DNA from: Dyella kyungheensis
GTDB taxonomy: Bacteria > Pseudomonadota > Gammaproteobacteria > Xanthomonadales > Rhodanobacteraceae
Assembly: GCF_016905005.1 (NCBI RefSeq)
Contig: NZ_JADIKC010000004.1
Coordinates: 124,001-188,000 of the forward strand
DNA length: 64,000 nucleotides
Direction: 5' to 3'
Positions 1-7,763 of the stretch are shown piece by piece. Numbering within the stretch: position 1 is the stretch's first letter; each line of letters opens with the position of its first letter. Position numbers and translations under genes: made by a program. Below the pieces are notes generated by a model. That model saw only the letters and a list, made by a program, of their open reading frames with translations, searched no databases and had not been told where the DNA came from.

Positions 1-527
1 AGATGTCGGGCATGGACCTGATCAAGTCGCTGCGTGAAGCCGGCCAGCGCTACCCCATCCTGATCCTCACCGCCCGCGGCGGCTGGCAGGACAAGGTGGA
101 GGGCCTCAAGCACGGTGCCGACGACTACCTGGTCAAGCCCTTCCACGTGGAAGAACTGCTGGCGCGCATCAACGCGCTGGTGCGCCGCGCCAGCGGCTGG
201 TCCAAGCCGATCCTGGCCTGTGGCCCGATCAAGCTGGATACCACCGCGCAGACGGTGACGGTGGAAGGCAAGCTGGTCGACCTGACCAGCTACGAATACA
301 AGGTGCTCGAATACCTGATGCTGCATGCCGGTGAGCTGGTCTCCAAGGCCGACCTCACCGAGCACATCTACCAGCAGGATTTCGATCGCGACTCCAACGT
401 GCTTGAGGTCTTCATCGGCCGCCTGCGCAGGAAGCTGGACCCGGAAGGCAACCTCAAGCCCATCGAGACGGTACGTGGACGCGGATACCGCTTTGCCATC
501 CCTCGCAGCGAAGCCGAAGACGAATGA
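1..527 (+). CDS. phoP: Response regulator PhoP, 5' truncated by window edge
   Basis: OmpR/PhoB-type two-component response regulator that binds DNA after phosphorylation by the adjacent kinase. The window opens inside the receiver domain: the phosphoacceptor Asp lies upstream, but the conserved Thr (LTARGG) and Lys (YLVKPF) of the receiver are present. The C-terminal winged helix follows (TSYEYKVLEYLMLHAGELVS, then the recognition helix around DRDSNVLEVFIGRLRRKLD). The wording closely resembles Xanthomonas PhoP as I know it. The ATG at position 3 is an internal Met, not the start. The stop TGA overlaps an ATG at 524, which would be the natural start of the kinase gene. PhoPQ systems respond to low Mg2+ and cationic peptides; that role is inferred from family. 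Confidence 0.93.
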   Translation, partial: MSGMDLIKSLREAGQRYPILILTARGGWQDKVEGLKHGADDYLVKPFHVEELLARINALVRRASGWSKPILACGPIKLDTTAQTVTVEGKLVDLTSYEYKVLEYLMLHAGELVSKADLTEHIYQQDFDRDSNVLEVFIGRLRRKLDPEGNLKPIETVRGRGYRFAIPRSEAEDE

Positions 528-549
528 TCCGCCGCCGCCGCGCCGCCCG

Positions 550-1911
550 TTGTCACTGGCGGCGCGCGCGGCTCTGGCGACTGGCTTCGTGCTGGCCGCG
601 TTCCTGGGCGTGGTGGGTCTCACGCTTACGCGCACCAATGCCGACAGTTCGCTGAAGGGACTGCAGGACCGCCTGCAGAATTTCGTCGTGGCCTACCTTG
701 CGGGCACCGAAGTCGGTCGCTCCGGCAAGGTGCTGCTGCCCGATACACCGCCCGATCCGAGCTTTTCGCGCCCGGGCTCGGGGCTGTATGCCGTGGCCAT
801 CGGCGACGGCGGCTACAAATGGGAATCGCCCTCGGCGATCGGCCGCGATTTCGGTTTCCTGCGCCCGCTCGCGCCCGGCGAAGGCGAGTTCGTCGGCCCG
901 GTCGATACGCGCATGGGCCGCCTGTACTACTACATCTACGGCGTCGCACTCGATACCTCCGAAAAGAAATCGGTGCACCTCACTTTCATGGTGGCGCAGA
1001 CCGAGGATCAGCTCGAAGGGCGCAACGCCGTCTTCCGGCGCAGCCTGGTGTTCTGGCTCGCCTCGCTGGGCGTGATGCTGATCCTGCTGCAGATGTTGCT
1101 GCTGCGCTGGAGCCTCACGCCGCTGCGCAAGGTCGCCAACGAAATGTCGCGCGTGGAGCGCGGCGAACGCGAACATCTGGGCGATCAGTATCCGCTGGAA
1201 CTGACCGGCCTTACCGAACGCATCAATGCCTTCATCGACAGCGAGCGCGAGCAGCGCGTGCGCACGCGCAACACGCTGGCTGATCTCGCGCACAGCCTGA
1301 AGACGCCGCTGGCGGTCATACGCTCGAGCCTGGAAAGCGCGATTGCCGAATCGGCGCTGCGCGATCCGGTGCTGGAACAGGTGCGCAAGATGGACGAACT
1401 GGTGGCCTACCAGCTCGCGCGCGCGGCCACCTCGGGTCGCCAGACGTTTGCAACGACGGCCATTCCCATTGCCAGTCACGCGGAAGACCTGGTGCAGAGC
1501 CTGGAGAAGGTCTACGCCGCGAAGAACGTGCTGTGCGAATTCGACATCGACGACAACGCCTCGTTCTACGGCGAGCAGGGCGACCTGCTGGAACTGATGG
1601 GCAACCTGTTGGAGAACGCGTTCAAATGGGCGCGCCATCGCGTGCTGCTGGTGGTGAAGATGCGTCCGGTGGCGGGGCGGCAGCGTCCCGGTCTGTGGTT
1701 GAGCGTGGAGGACGATGGTCCGGGCGTCGACGACGACAAGATCGAGACGGTGTTGCAGCGTGGCGTGCGCGGCGATGAGCGTGTGCAGGGGCACGGGATC
1801 GGGCTGTCGATCGTGCAGGACATCATCCGCGCTTATGGTGGAGAGTTGTTGGTGGATCGATCGCCGGAGTTCAATGGGGCGCGGTTTAGCGTGAAGTTTC
1901 CGCCGGTTTGA
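550..1911 (+). CDS. phoQ: Sensor histidine kinase PhoQ; start uncertain, possible frameshift
   Basis: Inner-membrane sensor kinase partner of PhoP. In order: N-terminal TM helix (AALATGFVLAAFLGVVGLTL), a periplasmic domain of about 140 residues, second TM (LASLGVMLILLQMLLL), HAMP, H-box with the phosphorylated His (LADLAHSLKTPLAV, about residue 248), N-box (NLLENAFKWA), G1 (EDDGPGVDD) and G2 (GHGIGLS). No ATG or GTG lies in this frame near the junction with phoP; the first usable codon is TTG at 550, without a Shine-Dalgarno sequence. The ATG at 524 overlapping the phoP stop is in the wrong frame by one base; one extra C in the C-rich stretch 541-549 would join it to the kinase. Either a sequencing error, a real frameshift or TTG initiation explains this. 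Family assignment is secure; the exact 5' end is not. Confidence 0.85.
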   Translation: MSLAARAALATGFVLAAFLGVVGLTLTRTNADSSLKGLQDRLQNFVVAYLAGTEVGRSGKVLLPDTPPDPSFSRPGSGLYAVAIGDGGYKWESPSAIGRDFGFLRPLAPGEGEFVGPVDTRMGRLYYYIYGVALDTSEKKSVHLTFMVAQTEDQLEGRNAVFRRSLVFWLASLGVMLILLQMLLLRWSLTPLRKVANEMSRVERGEREHLGDQYPLELTGLTERINAFIDSEREQRVRTRNTLADLAHSLKTPLAVIRSSLESAIAESALRDPVLEQVRKMDELVAYQLARAATSGRQTFATTAIPIASHAEDLVQSLEKVYAAKNVLCEFDIDDNASFYGEQGDLLELMGNLLENAFKWARHRVLLVVKMRPVAGRQRPGLWLSVEDDGPGVDDDKIETVLQRGVRGDERVQGHGIGLSIVQDIIRAYGGELLVDRSPEFNGARFSVKFPPV

Positions 1912-1946
1912 TTTAGCTCGTCATCCCCGCCTAGGCCCCATTCGCT

Positions 1947-1974
1947 CGTCATTCCGGCGTAGGCCGGAATCCAG
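1947..1974. repeat. Short palindromic repeat, TCATTCCGGCG type
   Basis: Imperfect palindrome reading CATTCCGGCGtaGGCCGGAAT plus a CCAG tail. The same family is present as a perfect inverted pair at 44244-44377. This is the REP-like class common between genes in Xanthomonadales; it follows phoQ and may act as an mRNA 3' end structure. Confidence 0.75.
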
Positions 1975-2048
1975 TTTCGTCAGTGTCCAGTTGTTGCGTT
2001 GCCGCCAGGGTGCCACCTACGCGGCGGGTGTTTCGATCGGCTGCCGCC

Positions 2049-2133
2049 GACGCAAAGCTAGTCCCCTTTTTGGGGCGCTCGAGTCACTTTTCTTTTGCTG
2101 GCCCAAGAGATCCCACGGGACTAGCTTCGCGTC
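2049..2133. repeat. Inverted repeat element, 17-bp arms
   Basis: Arms 2049-2065 and 2117-2133 are inverted copies differing at one base (GACGCAAAGCTAGTCCC on the left). The loop and right flank contain the CTTTTCTTTTGCTGGCCC and AAAGTAACCCAAAGAAAATG stretches often seen between genes in this group. Open frames crossing it look non-coding. It sits in the 493-bp gap between phoQ and mtfA, which holds no gene I can support. Confidence 0.6.
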
Positions 2134-2314
2134 GAAAGTAACCCAAAGAAAATGGCCTAAAAAGCTCACACTGACTGCGGTATACGAGCCTGAAGGATTC
2201 GGAGCCCAGATCGTCACGATCTCCCTAATCCACGGTATGGCTATATCGCGAGTGAGGCGGTGCTCAAGACTTAAAGCTGGGCTCGCTTTGCCTTTCGCGG
2301 TGCACAGCACTTCT

Positions 2315-2337
2315 CCCTCTCCCCTCCGGGGAGAGGG
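2315..2337. repeat. CCCTCTCCCC palindrome
   Basis: Perfect 10-bp arms (2315-2324 and 2328-2337) around TCC, followed by TTGGGGCGAGGGG. This is a widespread intergenic repeat in beta/gamma-proteobacteria. It lies downstream of phoQ and of the convergent mtfA and could serve as a transcript end, although no T-run follows. Confidence 0.65.
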
Positions 2338-2404
2338 TTGGGGCGAGGGGCCAATCTAGCGATATGTGTGTTTGTTCGCGGGTTTGCCTGATGCGTTCAA
2401 CGCA

Positions 2405-3172
2405 TCAGGCCGGCGCAGACGAAGGCCCATAAAACGCCTCGAGCAACTCCGCCACGCTCGCATCGGCGCGACGCAACACCGAAGGCTGCGACCAATGCAG
2501 TTCGCTCGTCACGGCGAAGAATTCATCGGGGCTTTCCGCGCCGTACGGATCGATCAGCGTGTCGCGGCCGCGTGCCACATCGTTCGAGAGCAGGTCGAAG
2601 GCGCGTTGGAAGGCTACGATCCATTGCCGACGGGGAATGCTTGGCGGCAGCAGCGGTACGCCGTCGGGTGGGCCGTCGAGCATGTCGAGCTTGTGCGCGA
2701 TCTCGTGCACGACGACGTTGTAGCCGTCCCACGGATGGGTGAGGTCGAGTTGCACGTCGGCGAGCGACAACACCAGCGGACCGTGTTCCCACGCTTCGCC
2801 GATCAATACGTCATCGGTTTCGGTGACCACGCCGCTGCGGTCGTCATGGTGGCTGCGCTTGACCCGGAATTCGCCCGGATACACCAGGATGTCGCGCCAA
2901 CCACGCAAGCTGCGCGGACCTTGCCGCAGCACCGGCAGGCAGGCCTGCATGGCGATCAAGGTGCAGGCGGCGTCGGTCAGTTCCGCATCGGCCAATGCGT
3001 GGAAGCGCTTGCGCGCCAGGAACACGCCAACCAGGCGGCGCAGTTCGTTCTGGCGGGCGAGATCGAGCCGCTGGGCCAGCGGACAGCCATCCAGCGCCTT
3101 GCGCCAGGGCTCTTCAGCAAGCAGGGGAGGGGTCACATAGGCGCGCAGGCGGCGCCACCACACAGCCGACAC
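2405..3172 (-). CDS. mtfA: Zinc-dependent peptidase MtfA (Mlc titration factor A)
   Basis: 255-residue cytoplasmic metallopeptidase. The zinc motif HEIAHKLD falls at residues 156-163 (His156, Glu157, His160), with further acidic and aromatic residues downstream (ESPDEFFAVTSELHW) supplying the third ligand. In E. coli MtfA binds the glucose repressor Mlc and has peptidase activity; whether an Mlc exists here cannot be seen. The start codon is GTG (complement of CAC at 3170-3172) with only a weak ribosome binding site. Twelve bases separate it from the upstream secreted-protein gene, so the two are probably cotranscribed. Length is usual for the family. Confidence 0.92.
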   Translation of the reverse strand: MSAVWWRRLRAYVTPPLLAEEPWRKALDGCPLAQRLDLARQNELRRLVGVFLARKRFHALADAELTDAACTLIAMQACLPVLRQGPRSLRGWRDILVYPGEFRVKRSHHDDRSGVVTETDDVLIGEAWEHGPLVLSLADVQLDLTHPWDGYNVVVHEIAHKLDMLDGPPDGVPLLPPSIPRRQWIVAFQRAFDLLSNDVARGRDTLIDPYGAESPDEFFAVTSELHWSQPSVLRRADASVAELLEAFYGPSSAPA

Positions 3173-3184
3173 GAGTTGCCGTCG

Positions 3185-3499
3185 TTACTGGATCGAGCCC
3201 GGCAACAACGACTGCCAGCCGATACGGTTCTGGCGGCTGCGCGGCACGCGGGCCGGAGTCGTGGGCGGGCTGTTGTCACTGGAGGAAGAAGAGGCCGGGC
3301 TCGGTGCACTGTTGGCTTCGCGCGACAGACCCAGGGCATCGCCCCCGCTGCCGCCCGCGCCGTCATGGCTACCGGAGCTGCTATCGACCGAGCGCTGCAT
3401 GGCGGCACCGAGATCCTGGCCGTCCGCGTCCATGGCCGATGCAGCACCGATGCTGCCGACGCATAGAACACAGCCAATCAAGAACTTCCCGACGCCCAT
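3185..3499 (-). CDS. Small secreted low-complexity protein
   Basis: 104 residues: a signal peptide (MGVGKFLIGCVLCVGSIGAASA) then a Ser/Gly/Pro-rich linker and a short basic C-terminus ending RIGWQSLLPGSIQ. No enzymatic domain is recognisable. The signal peptide, a purine-rich AAGGGG upstream of the ATG and tight spacing to mtfA support a real gene. The C-terminal tail looks like the only constrained part; I believe similar tails occur in other Xanthomonadaceae proteins but cannot verify it. Function unknown. Confidence 0.65.
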   Translation of the reverse strand: MGVGKFLIGCVLCVGSIGAASAMDADGQDLGAAMQRSVDSSSGSHDGAGGSGGDALGLSREANSAPSPASSSSSDNSPPTTPARVPRSRQNRIGWQSLLPGSIQ

Positions 3500-3746
3500 G
3501 GCGGCTCAACCCCTTGATCCGCAATCCAAGAACTCGATGCTGGCAGAAAAATCCAGGCGATACCAGTGCCAGCAAACCGTTCGCGCAAGGCCCGCGAGTC
3601 CCAGAAGTCATGGGGATTGGCTGGCCCTGCACCGGTCGATGCGCCGCCCTGGCAGGCTAGAATCGATGAATGTCACGTCTATTGGCCATCTCCCTTTTTT
3701 CCCATGGGCGCTGCAAGGCCTGCCGGTCGGCCGGAGGCGCGGCGTA

Positions 3747-4715
3747 ATGCAGGCGCAGGAGCTGCTGGTGGCGCTGGCGAGTGGCGGCATGGTGTCGGGT
3801 GCCCAACTGGCCGAGCGCGCGGGGGTCACCCGCGCTGCCATCTGGAAGCAGGTCGAGGCACTGCGGGCGCGCGGAGTGCCGGTGCAGTCGCGCGGCACCG
3901 CGGGCTATTGCCTGCCCTGGCCGGTGCAACTGCTGGATGTCGCCACCCTGCGCGCGGCACTGCCCGCCGGCGTGCGCAAGCGGCTGGGTACGCTGGAGCT
4001 GCATTGGGAGATCGACTCGACCTCCAGTGAGATCCAGCGCCGCCAGTCCGATCTTGCCGATCTCAGCATGGTGCTGGCGGAGACGCAGACCGCCGGGCGC
4101 GGCCGTCGCGGTCGACTGTGGCTGTCGCCGCCGGGTCTCAACGTTTACCTGTCGTGCCTCAAGCGCTTCGACGCGGGCTTTGCCGCGCTGTCCGGATTGT
4201 CGCTGGCCGTGGGCGTGATCGTGATGCGCACGCTGACCGCGCTGGGCATCCAGGGCGCCGGGCTCAAGTGGCCGAACGACGTGCTGAGCGTCGGCGGCAA
4301 GCTCGCCGGCATCCTGGTCGAACTGGGTGGCGAATATCAGGGACCCTGCGCGGCGATCATCGGCGTGGGTCTGAATGTGCGTCTCACTGCAGCACTGCAT
4401 GAACAGGCCGGCCAGCCGGTCAACGATCTGGCCACGCTTGCCGGCAAGGCGCCCGACCGCAACCGCGTGGCCGCCGCCCTGATCGCCGCCTTGGCGGATG
4501 GCCTGGATCAGTTCGAGCGCGAGGGCTTCGCGGCCTTCGTCGACGAATATGCGAACTACGACCTGCTGCGCGGCAAGCCGCTGCGCGTGCAGGGAGCGCT
4601 CGGCACGCTGGAAGGCATCGGTGCCGGCGTCGATGCACGCGGCGCCTTGTTGTTGCAGGCGCAGGACGGCATGCATCGCATCGACAGCGCCGACGTGACG
4701 GTGCGCCGCGCATGA
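3747..4715 (+). CDS. birA: Biotin-[acetyl-CoA-carboxylase] ligase and biotin repressor BirA
   Basis: 322-residue bifunctional protein. N-terminal winged helix (about residues 1-60, LASGGMVSGAQLAERAGVTRAAIWK) would bind the bio operator. The catalytic domain has the biotinyl-AMP loop QTAGRGRRGR (about residue 113) and KWPNDV, followed by the C-terminal SH3-like domain. It activates biotin as biotinyl-5'-AMP and transfers it to the BCCP lysine. The frame is open much further upstream, but the ATG at 3747 is preceded by GGAGG at 3733-3737 with a 9-base spacer and fits family length. The stop overlaps the coaX start by four bases, a pairing common in gamma-proteobacteria. Confidence 0.95.
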   Translation: MQAQELLVALASGGMVSGAQLAERAGVTRAAIWKQVEALRARGVPVQSRGTAGYCLPWPVQLLDVATLRAALPAGVRKRLGTLELHWEIDSTSSEIQRRQSDLADLSMVLAETQTAGRGRRGRLWLSPPGLNVYLSCLKRFDAGFAALSGLSLAVGVIVMRTLTALGIQGAGLKWPNDVLSVGGKLAGILVELGGEYQGPCAAIIGVGLNVRLTAALHEQAGQPVNDLATLAGKAPDRNRVAAALIAALADGLDQFEREGFAAFVDEYANYDLLRGKPLRVQGALGTLEGIGAGVDARGALLLQAQDGMHRIDSADVTVRRA

Positions 4716-5470
4716 GGCTCTTGCTCGATCTCGGCAATACGCGCCTGAAGTGGGCGCTGCGCGAGGGCGCGCAGTGGCACGAGCAGGGCGCGGTTGGCTG
4801 GAACGACGAGGTCGTGCTGGCACTGCACGAAGCGTGGCGACACCTGCCGATACCGCGCGACGTCTTCGGCGCCTCGGTGGTGGACAGCGAACGCGAAGCG
4901 CAGATCGCCGCGGTGGTGTCGACCTGCTTCGACCGATCGACCACCTGGTTGCGCACGCCCGCCGAAGCCTGCGGTGTGCGCAACGCCTATCCCGAGCCGG
5001 GTCGCCTTGGCGTGGACCGTTTCCTCGGCATGGTGGCGGCACGCGCCGAAGGTTGGGCACCGTGCGTGCTGGCCGGCGTCGGCACCGCGCTCACGCTCGA
5101 TGCGCTCGATGCCGAGGGACGACATCTGGGTGGCTTGATCGCACCCGGGCCGCAGCTGATGCAGCAGTCGTTGCTGGGTGCCACGGTGCGCGTGCTGGTC
5201 GACCGGCCGGGCACCGTGCTGGAAGCCGCGGACAACACGCCGGATGCCGTCGCCTCGGGCTGCTGGCAGGCGGCCGCGGCCCTGGTCGAGCGTTTCGTAG
5301 CGCACATGTCCGGGCCGTTGGGCGGCGCACCGCAGCTGATTCTCGGCGGCGGCGACGCGGCCTCGCTGGCGCCGCTGATTGCCCATCCGTCGCGGCTCAG
5401 CCAGGACAGCGTGCTGCGCGGATTGTCGGTGTGGTCCGACGCACATACACCTGTCGAACAAGCTCTCTAG
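4712..5470 (+). CDS. coaX: Type III pantothenate kinase CoaX
   Basis: 252-residue ASKHA-fold kinase catalysing the first step of coenzyme A synthesis (pantothenate to 4'-phosphopantothenate), cytoplasmic. Visible motifs: phosphate loop DLGNTRLKWA at the N-terminus, the PGRLGVDRFLGMVAA block with its catalytic Asp, GVGTALTLDAL and GGLIAPGPQLM. Type III enzymes use no classical Walker A and are not feedback-inhibited by CoA. The start ATG overlaps the birA stop (ATGA), so translation is probably coupled. No alternative assignment is likely. Confidence 0.95.
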   Translation: MRLLLDLGNTRLKWALREGAQWHEQGAVGWNDEVVLALHEAWRHLPIPRDVFGASVVDSEREAQIAAVVSTCFDRSTTWLRTPAEACGVRNAYPEPGRLGVDRFLGMVAARAEGWAPCVLAGVGTALTLDALDAEGRHLGGLIAPGPQLMQQSLLGATVRVLVDRPGTVLEAADNTPDAVASGCWQAAAALVERFVAHMSGPLGGAPQLILGGGDAASLAPLIAHPSRLSQDSVLRGLSVWSDAHTPVEQAL

Positions 5471-5511
5471 AATGTCGGCTCTTTCGCCGTCGATGGCCTG
5501 ATGGATCGCCG

Positions 5512-6246
5512 ATGTTCCTGCGCCTGCTCTTTGTCCTGCTGATCGCGCTCAATATTGCGGTAGGCGCGTGGCTGCTGCTTGGCCAGGACGACGTGCACGG
5601 CCGCGCCGCCACCGATGCCGGTGTGCCCGAGCTGCACCTGTTGAGCGAGCGCCCGCCTGCGCCGTCCAGCGCGCCGCCGCCGGCAACGCCGGCAAGCACC
5701 CTGGCCGCGGCGACGCCGTCGGCCCCAGCCTCCAGCGCACCCCCGGTAGCCCCGCCGCCCGCACCGGCGACGCCAGCGCCGCCGCCGCGACCGAACACTT
5801 ACACCTGCATGGCGCTGGGCCCGTTCGCCACGCAAACCGATATGCGCAACGCACGTGCCGCGCTCAGCAGCCAGGCCGCACGCATGCGCCAGCGGCAGGA
5901 ACAGACCACCCAGACCACCGGCTGGTGGGTCTATCTGCCGGGTGGCGGAAGCCGCGACAAGGCGCTGGAGCTGGGCCGTCGCCTTGCCGCAGCCAGCGTG
6001 GGCGAATACTTCATCGTCAGCTCGGGCGACCAGTCCAATACCGTCTCGCTGGGCCTGTTCAAAGATCCCGCCAACGCGCGTCGCCGCCGCGAGCAGGTGG
6101 TAGCCGCGGGCTTCCCCGCACAGATGAGCGAGCGCAGCGAAAGCGTGGCCGAGTACTGGCTGGACGTGGTCATTGCCGACAACGGCCACGCCGACTGGCG
6201 CAACCGCGTACGCGGCGTCGGTTCCCACAGCACCGGATGCTTCTAA
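5512..6246 (+). CDS. SPOR-domain inner-membrane protein
   Basis: 244 residues: an N-terminal TM anchor (FLRLLFVLLIALNIAVGAWLLL), a Pro/Ala-rich linker of about 60 residues, and a C-terminal half (from TYTCMALGPFATQTDMRNAR) with the SPOR-like pattern of repeated G-x-F segments (ALGPFATQ, VSLGLFKD). SPOR domains bind denuded peptidoglycan glycan strands at the division septum. The type II orientation, short cytoplasmic tail and periplasmic linker fit. The ATG at 5512 directly precedes the TM. It follows coaX by 41 bp, and the birA-coaX-SPOR order is a conserved association in this group as far as I know. Confidence 0.82.
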   Translation: MFLRLLFVLLIALNIAVGAWLLLGQDDVHGRAATDAGVPELHLLSERPPAPSSAPPPATPASTLAAATPSAPASSAPPVAPPPAPATPAPPPRPNTYTCMALGPFATQTDMRNARAALSSQAARMRQRQEQTTQTTGWWVYLPGGGSRDKALELGRRLAAASVGEYFIVSSGDQSNTVSLGLFKDPANARRRREQVVAAGFPAQMSERSESVAEYWLDVVIADNGHADWRNRVRGVGSHSTGCF

Positions 6247-6291
6247 GGCTTTGGCGTTGGCCCATAGCCCCCTGTTAGACTTCACCTCTTC

Positions 6292-6367
6292 GCCGGCATA
6301 GCTCAGTTGGTAGAGCAACTGATTTGTAATCAGTAGGTCGCGGGTTCGACTCCTGCTGCCGGCACCA
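6292..6367 (+). tRNA. tRNA-Thr (anticodon TGT)
   Basis: Cloverleaf of 76 nt with encoded CCA: 7-bp acceptor GCCGGCA/TGCCGGC, D-arm containing AGCTCAGTTGGTAGAGC, anticodon stem CTGAT/ATCAG around TTTGTAA with anticodon TGT at 6325-6327, and T-loop GGGTTCGACTCC. It reads ACA (and by wobble other ACN) threonine codons. It lies 45 bp after the SPOR gene and 16 bp before the rhodanese gene. Confidence 0.97.
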
Positions 6368-6383
6368 GATCGAGGGTTCCCGC

Positions 6384-6764
6384 ATGCTCAAGGGCCTCCT
6401 GGCCGCACTCCTGATGCTGGCGGGCATGCGTTCTGCGGTAGCTGCGGACGCACCGTTGGACGCCGGGCAGCTGCTGCAACGCCAGCAGGCCGGGCAGGCG
6501 CCGTTGTTGCTCGACGTGCGCAGCGCCGACGAATACCGCGATGGCCACATCGCCGGGGCGCTCAATATTCCCGTGGAGTCATTGGCCCGGCGCACTGGCG
6601 TGCTCGGCGTCCCGCGCGACAGCGAGATTGTGGTGTATTGCGTCTCGGGCAAACGTGCTGCCAGGGCGCAGGAAACGCTTGTTTCGCTCGGCTACACCCA
6701 CGTTCGCCTGCTGGACGGCAGTCTGAACACATGGCGGCAACGCCATCTGCCTCTGGCACACTAA
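6384..6764 (+). CDS. Periplasmic rhodanese-like sulfurtransferase
   Basis: 126 residues with a cleavable signal peptide (MLKGLLAALLMLAGMRSAVA) and a single rhodanese domain. Key features: LLLDVRSADEYRDGHIAGALNIP (the CH2A region) and the active-site loop YCVSGKRA with catalytic Cys86. It probably carries persulfide sulfur in the periplasm; the physiological acceptor is not evident. Close relatives are PspE/GlpE-like single-domain forms. It starts 16 bp after tRNA-Thr and is followed by the arginase gene. Confidence 0.9.
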   Translation: MLKGLLAALLMLAGMRSAVAADAPLDAGQLLQRQQAGQAPLLLDVRSADEYRDGHIAGALNIPVESLARRTGVLGVPRDSEIVVYCVSGKRAARAQETLVSLGYTHVRLLDGSLNTWRQRHLPLAH

Positions 6765-6800
6765 GACAACTCGTATCCGGTTTTCACACTGCAGGTTTTC

Positions 6801-7715
6801 ATGGTCAACAAGTCACTCTCCCTGATCGGCGTTCCCACCGATATCGGTGCGGGGCATCGTGGTGCTTCGATGGGGCCGGAAGCCTTGCGCGTGGCCAACC
6901 TGCTGGCGCGGCTCGCCAGGCGCGGTCTGGACGTGGTCGATCGCGGCAATCTTCAGGGCCCGCTCAATCCGTGGCAGCCGCCGCAGAACGGTTATCGGCA
7001 TCTGCCCGAGGTGGTGACCTGGAACAAGGCCGTACACGAGGCGGTCTATGCCGAGCTTGCCGAGGGGCGCCTGCCGATCATGCTCGGTGGCGACCATTGC
7101 CTGGCGATCGGTTCGATCAGCGCCGTCGCGCGTCATTGCCGCGACACCGGCAAGACGCTGCGTGTGCTGTGGCTGGATGCGCACGCCGACTTCAACACCG
7201 CCGACGCGACGCCGTCGGGCAATATCCACGGCATGCCGGTGGCGTGCCTGTGCGGCAACGGTCCCCAGGAGCTGATCGAACTGGGCGGGCAGGTGCCGGC
7301 GATCAAGGCGGATGTGGTGCGCCAGATCGGCATCCGTTCGGTGGACGAGGGCGAAAAGCGCCTGGTGCGCGAGTCGCAGGTGAGCATCTTCGACATGCGC
7401 CACATCGACGAGGTGGGTATGAAGCGCACGATGGAAGAAGCGCTGGCCGGGGTGGATGAAAACACGCACCTGCACATCAGCTTCGACGTGGATTTCCTCG
7501 ACCCGACCATCGCGCCCGGCGTGGGCACCACCGTGCGCGGCGGGCCGAACTATCGCGAAGCGCAGCTGTGCATGGAAATGATCGCGGACACCGGTCGCGT
7601 CGGTTCGCTCGACATCGTCGAGCTCAATCCCGCCTTCGACAAGAAGAACCAGACCGCGCGGCTGGCGGTCGACCTGGTCGAATCGCTGTTCGGCAAGTCC
7701 ACGCTGATCCGCTGA
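6801..7715 (+). CDS. rocF: Arginase
   Basis: 304-residue ureohydrolase hydrolysing L-arginine to ornithine and urea with a binuclear Mn centre. Metal-binding blocks are intact: GGDHCLAIGSI, WLDAHADFNT (with GNIHGMPVA) and SFDVDFLDP; the terminal DLVESLFG is typical. GAGHRGASMGPEALR near the N-terminus is the arginase rather than agmatinase form. Urease genes are not in the window. The gene sits between rhodanese and trpS with separate spacing (36 and 48 bp). Confidence 0.95.
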   Translation: MVNKSLSLIGVPTDIGAGHRGASMGPEALRVANLLARLARRGLDVVDRGNLQGPLNPWQPPQNGYRHLPEVVTWNKAVHEAVYAELAEGRLPIMLGGDHCLAIGSISAVARHCRDTGKTLRVLWLDAHADFNTADATPSGNIHGMPVACLCGNGPQELIELGGQVPAIKADVVRQIGIRSVDEGEKRLVRESQVSIFDMRHIDEVGMKRTMEEALAGVDENTHLHISFDVDFLDPTIAPGVGTTVRGGPNYREAQLCMEMIADTGRVGSLDIVELNPAFDKKNQTARLAVDLVESLFGKSTLIR

Positions 7716-7763
7716 AGCGTCGCTTGAACCAGCAACCATAACGATACGAAGAAACGAGAGAGC

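Noticed and set aside
553-1794. 413-codon minus-strand open frame opposite phoQ
   Set aside because: Shadow of a well-supported histidine kinase; no ribosome site or recognisable domain.
2017-2310. Small minus-strand frame (97 codons) in the phoQ-mtfA gap
   Set aside because: It runs through an inverted repeat and the AAAGAAAA-type text that recurs as non-coding DNA in this group.
2366-3466. 366-codon plus-strand frame opposite mtfA
   Set aside because: The opposite strand has the HEIAHKLD zinc motif and normal family length.
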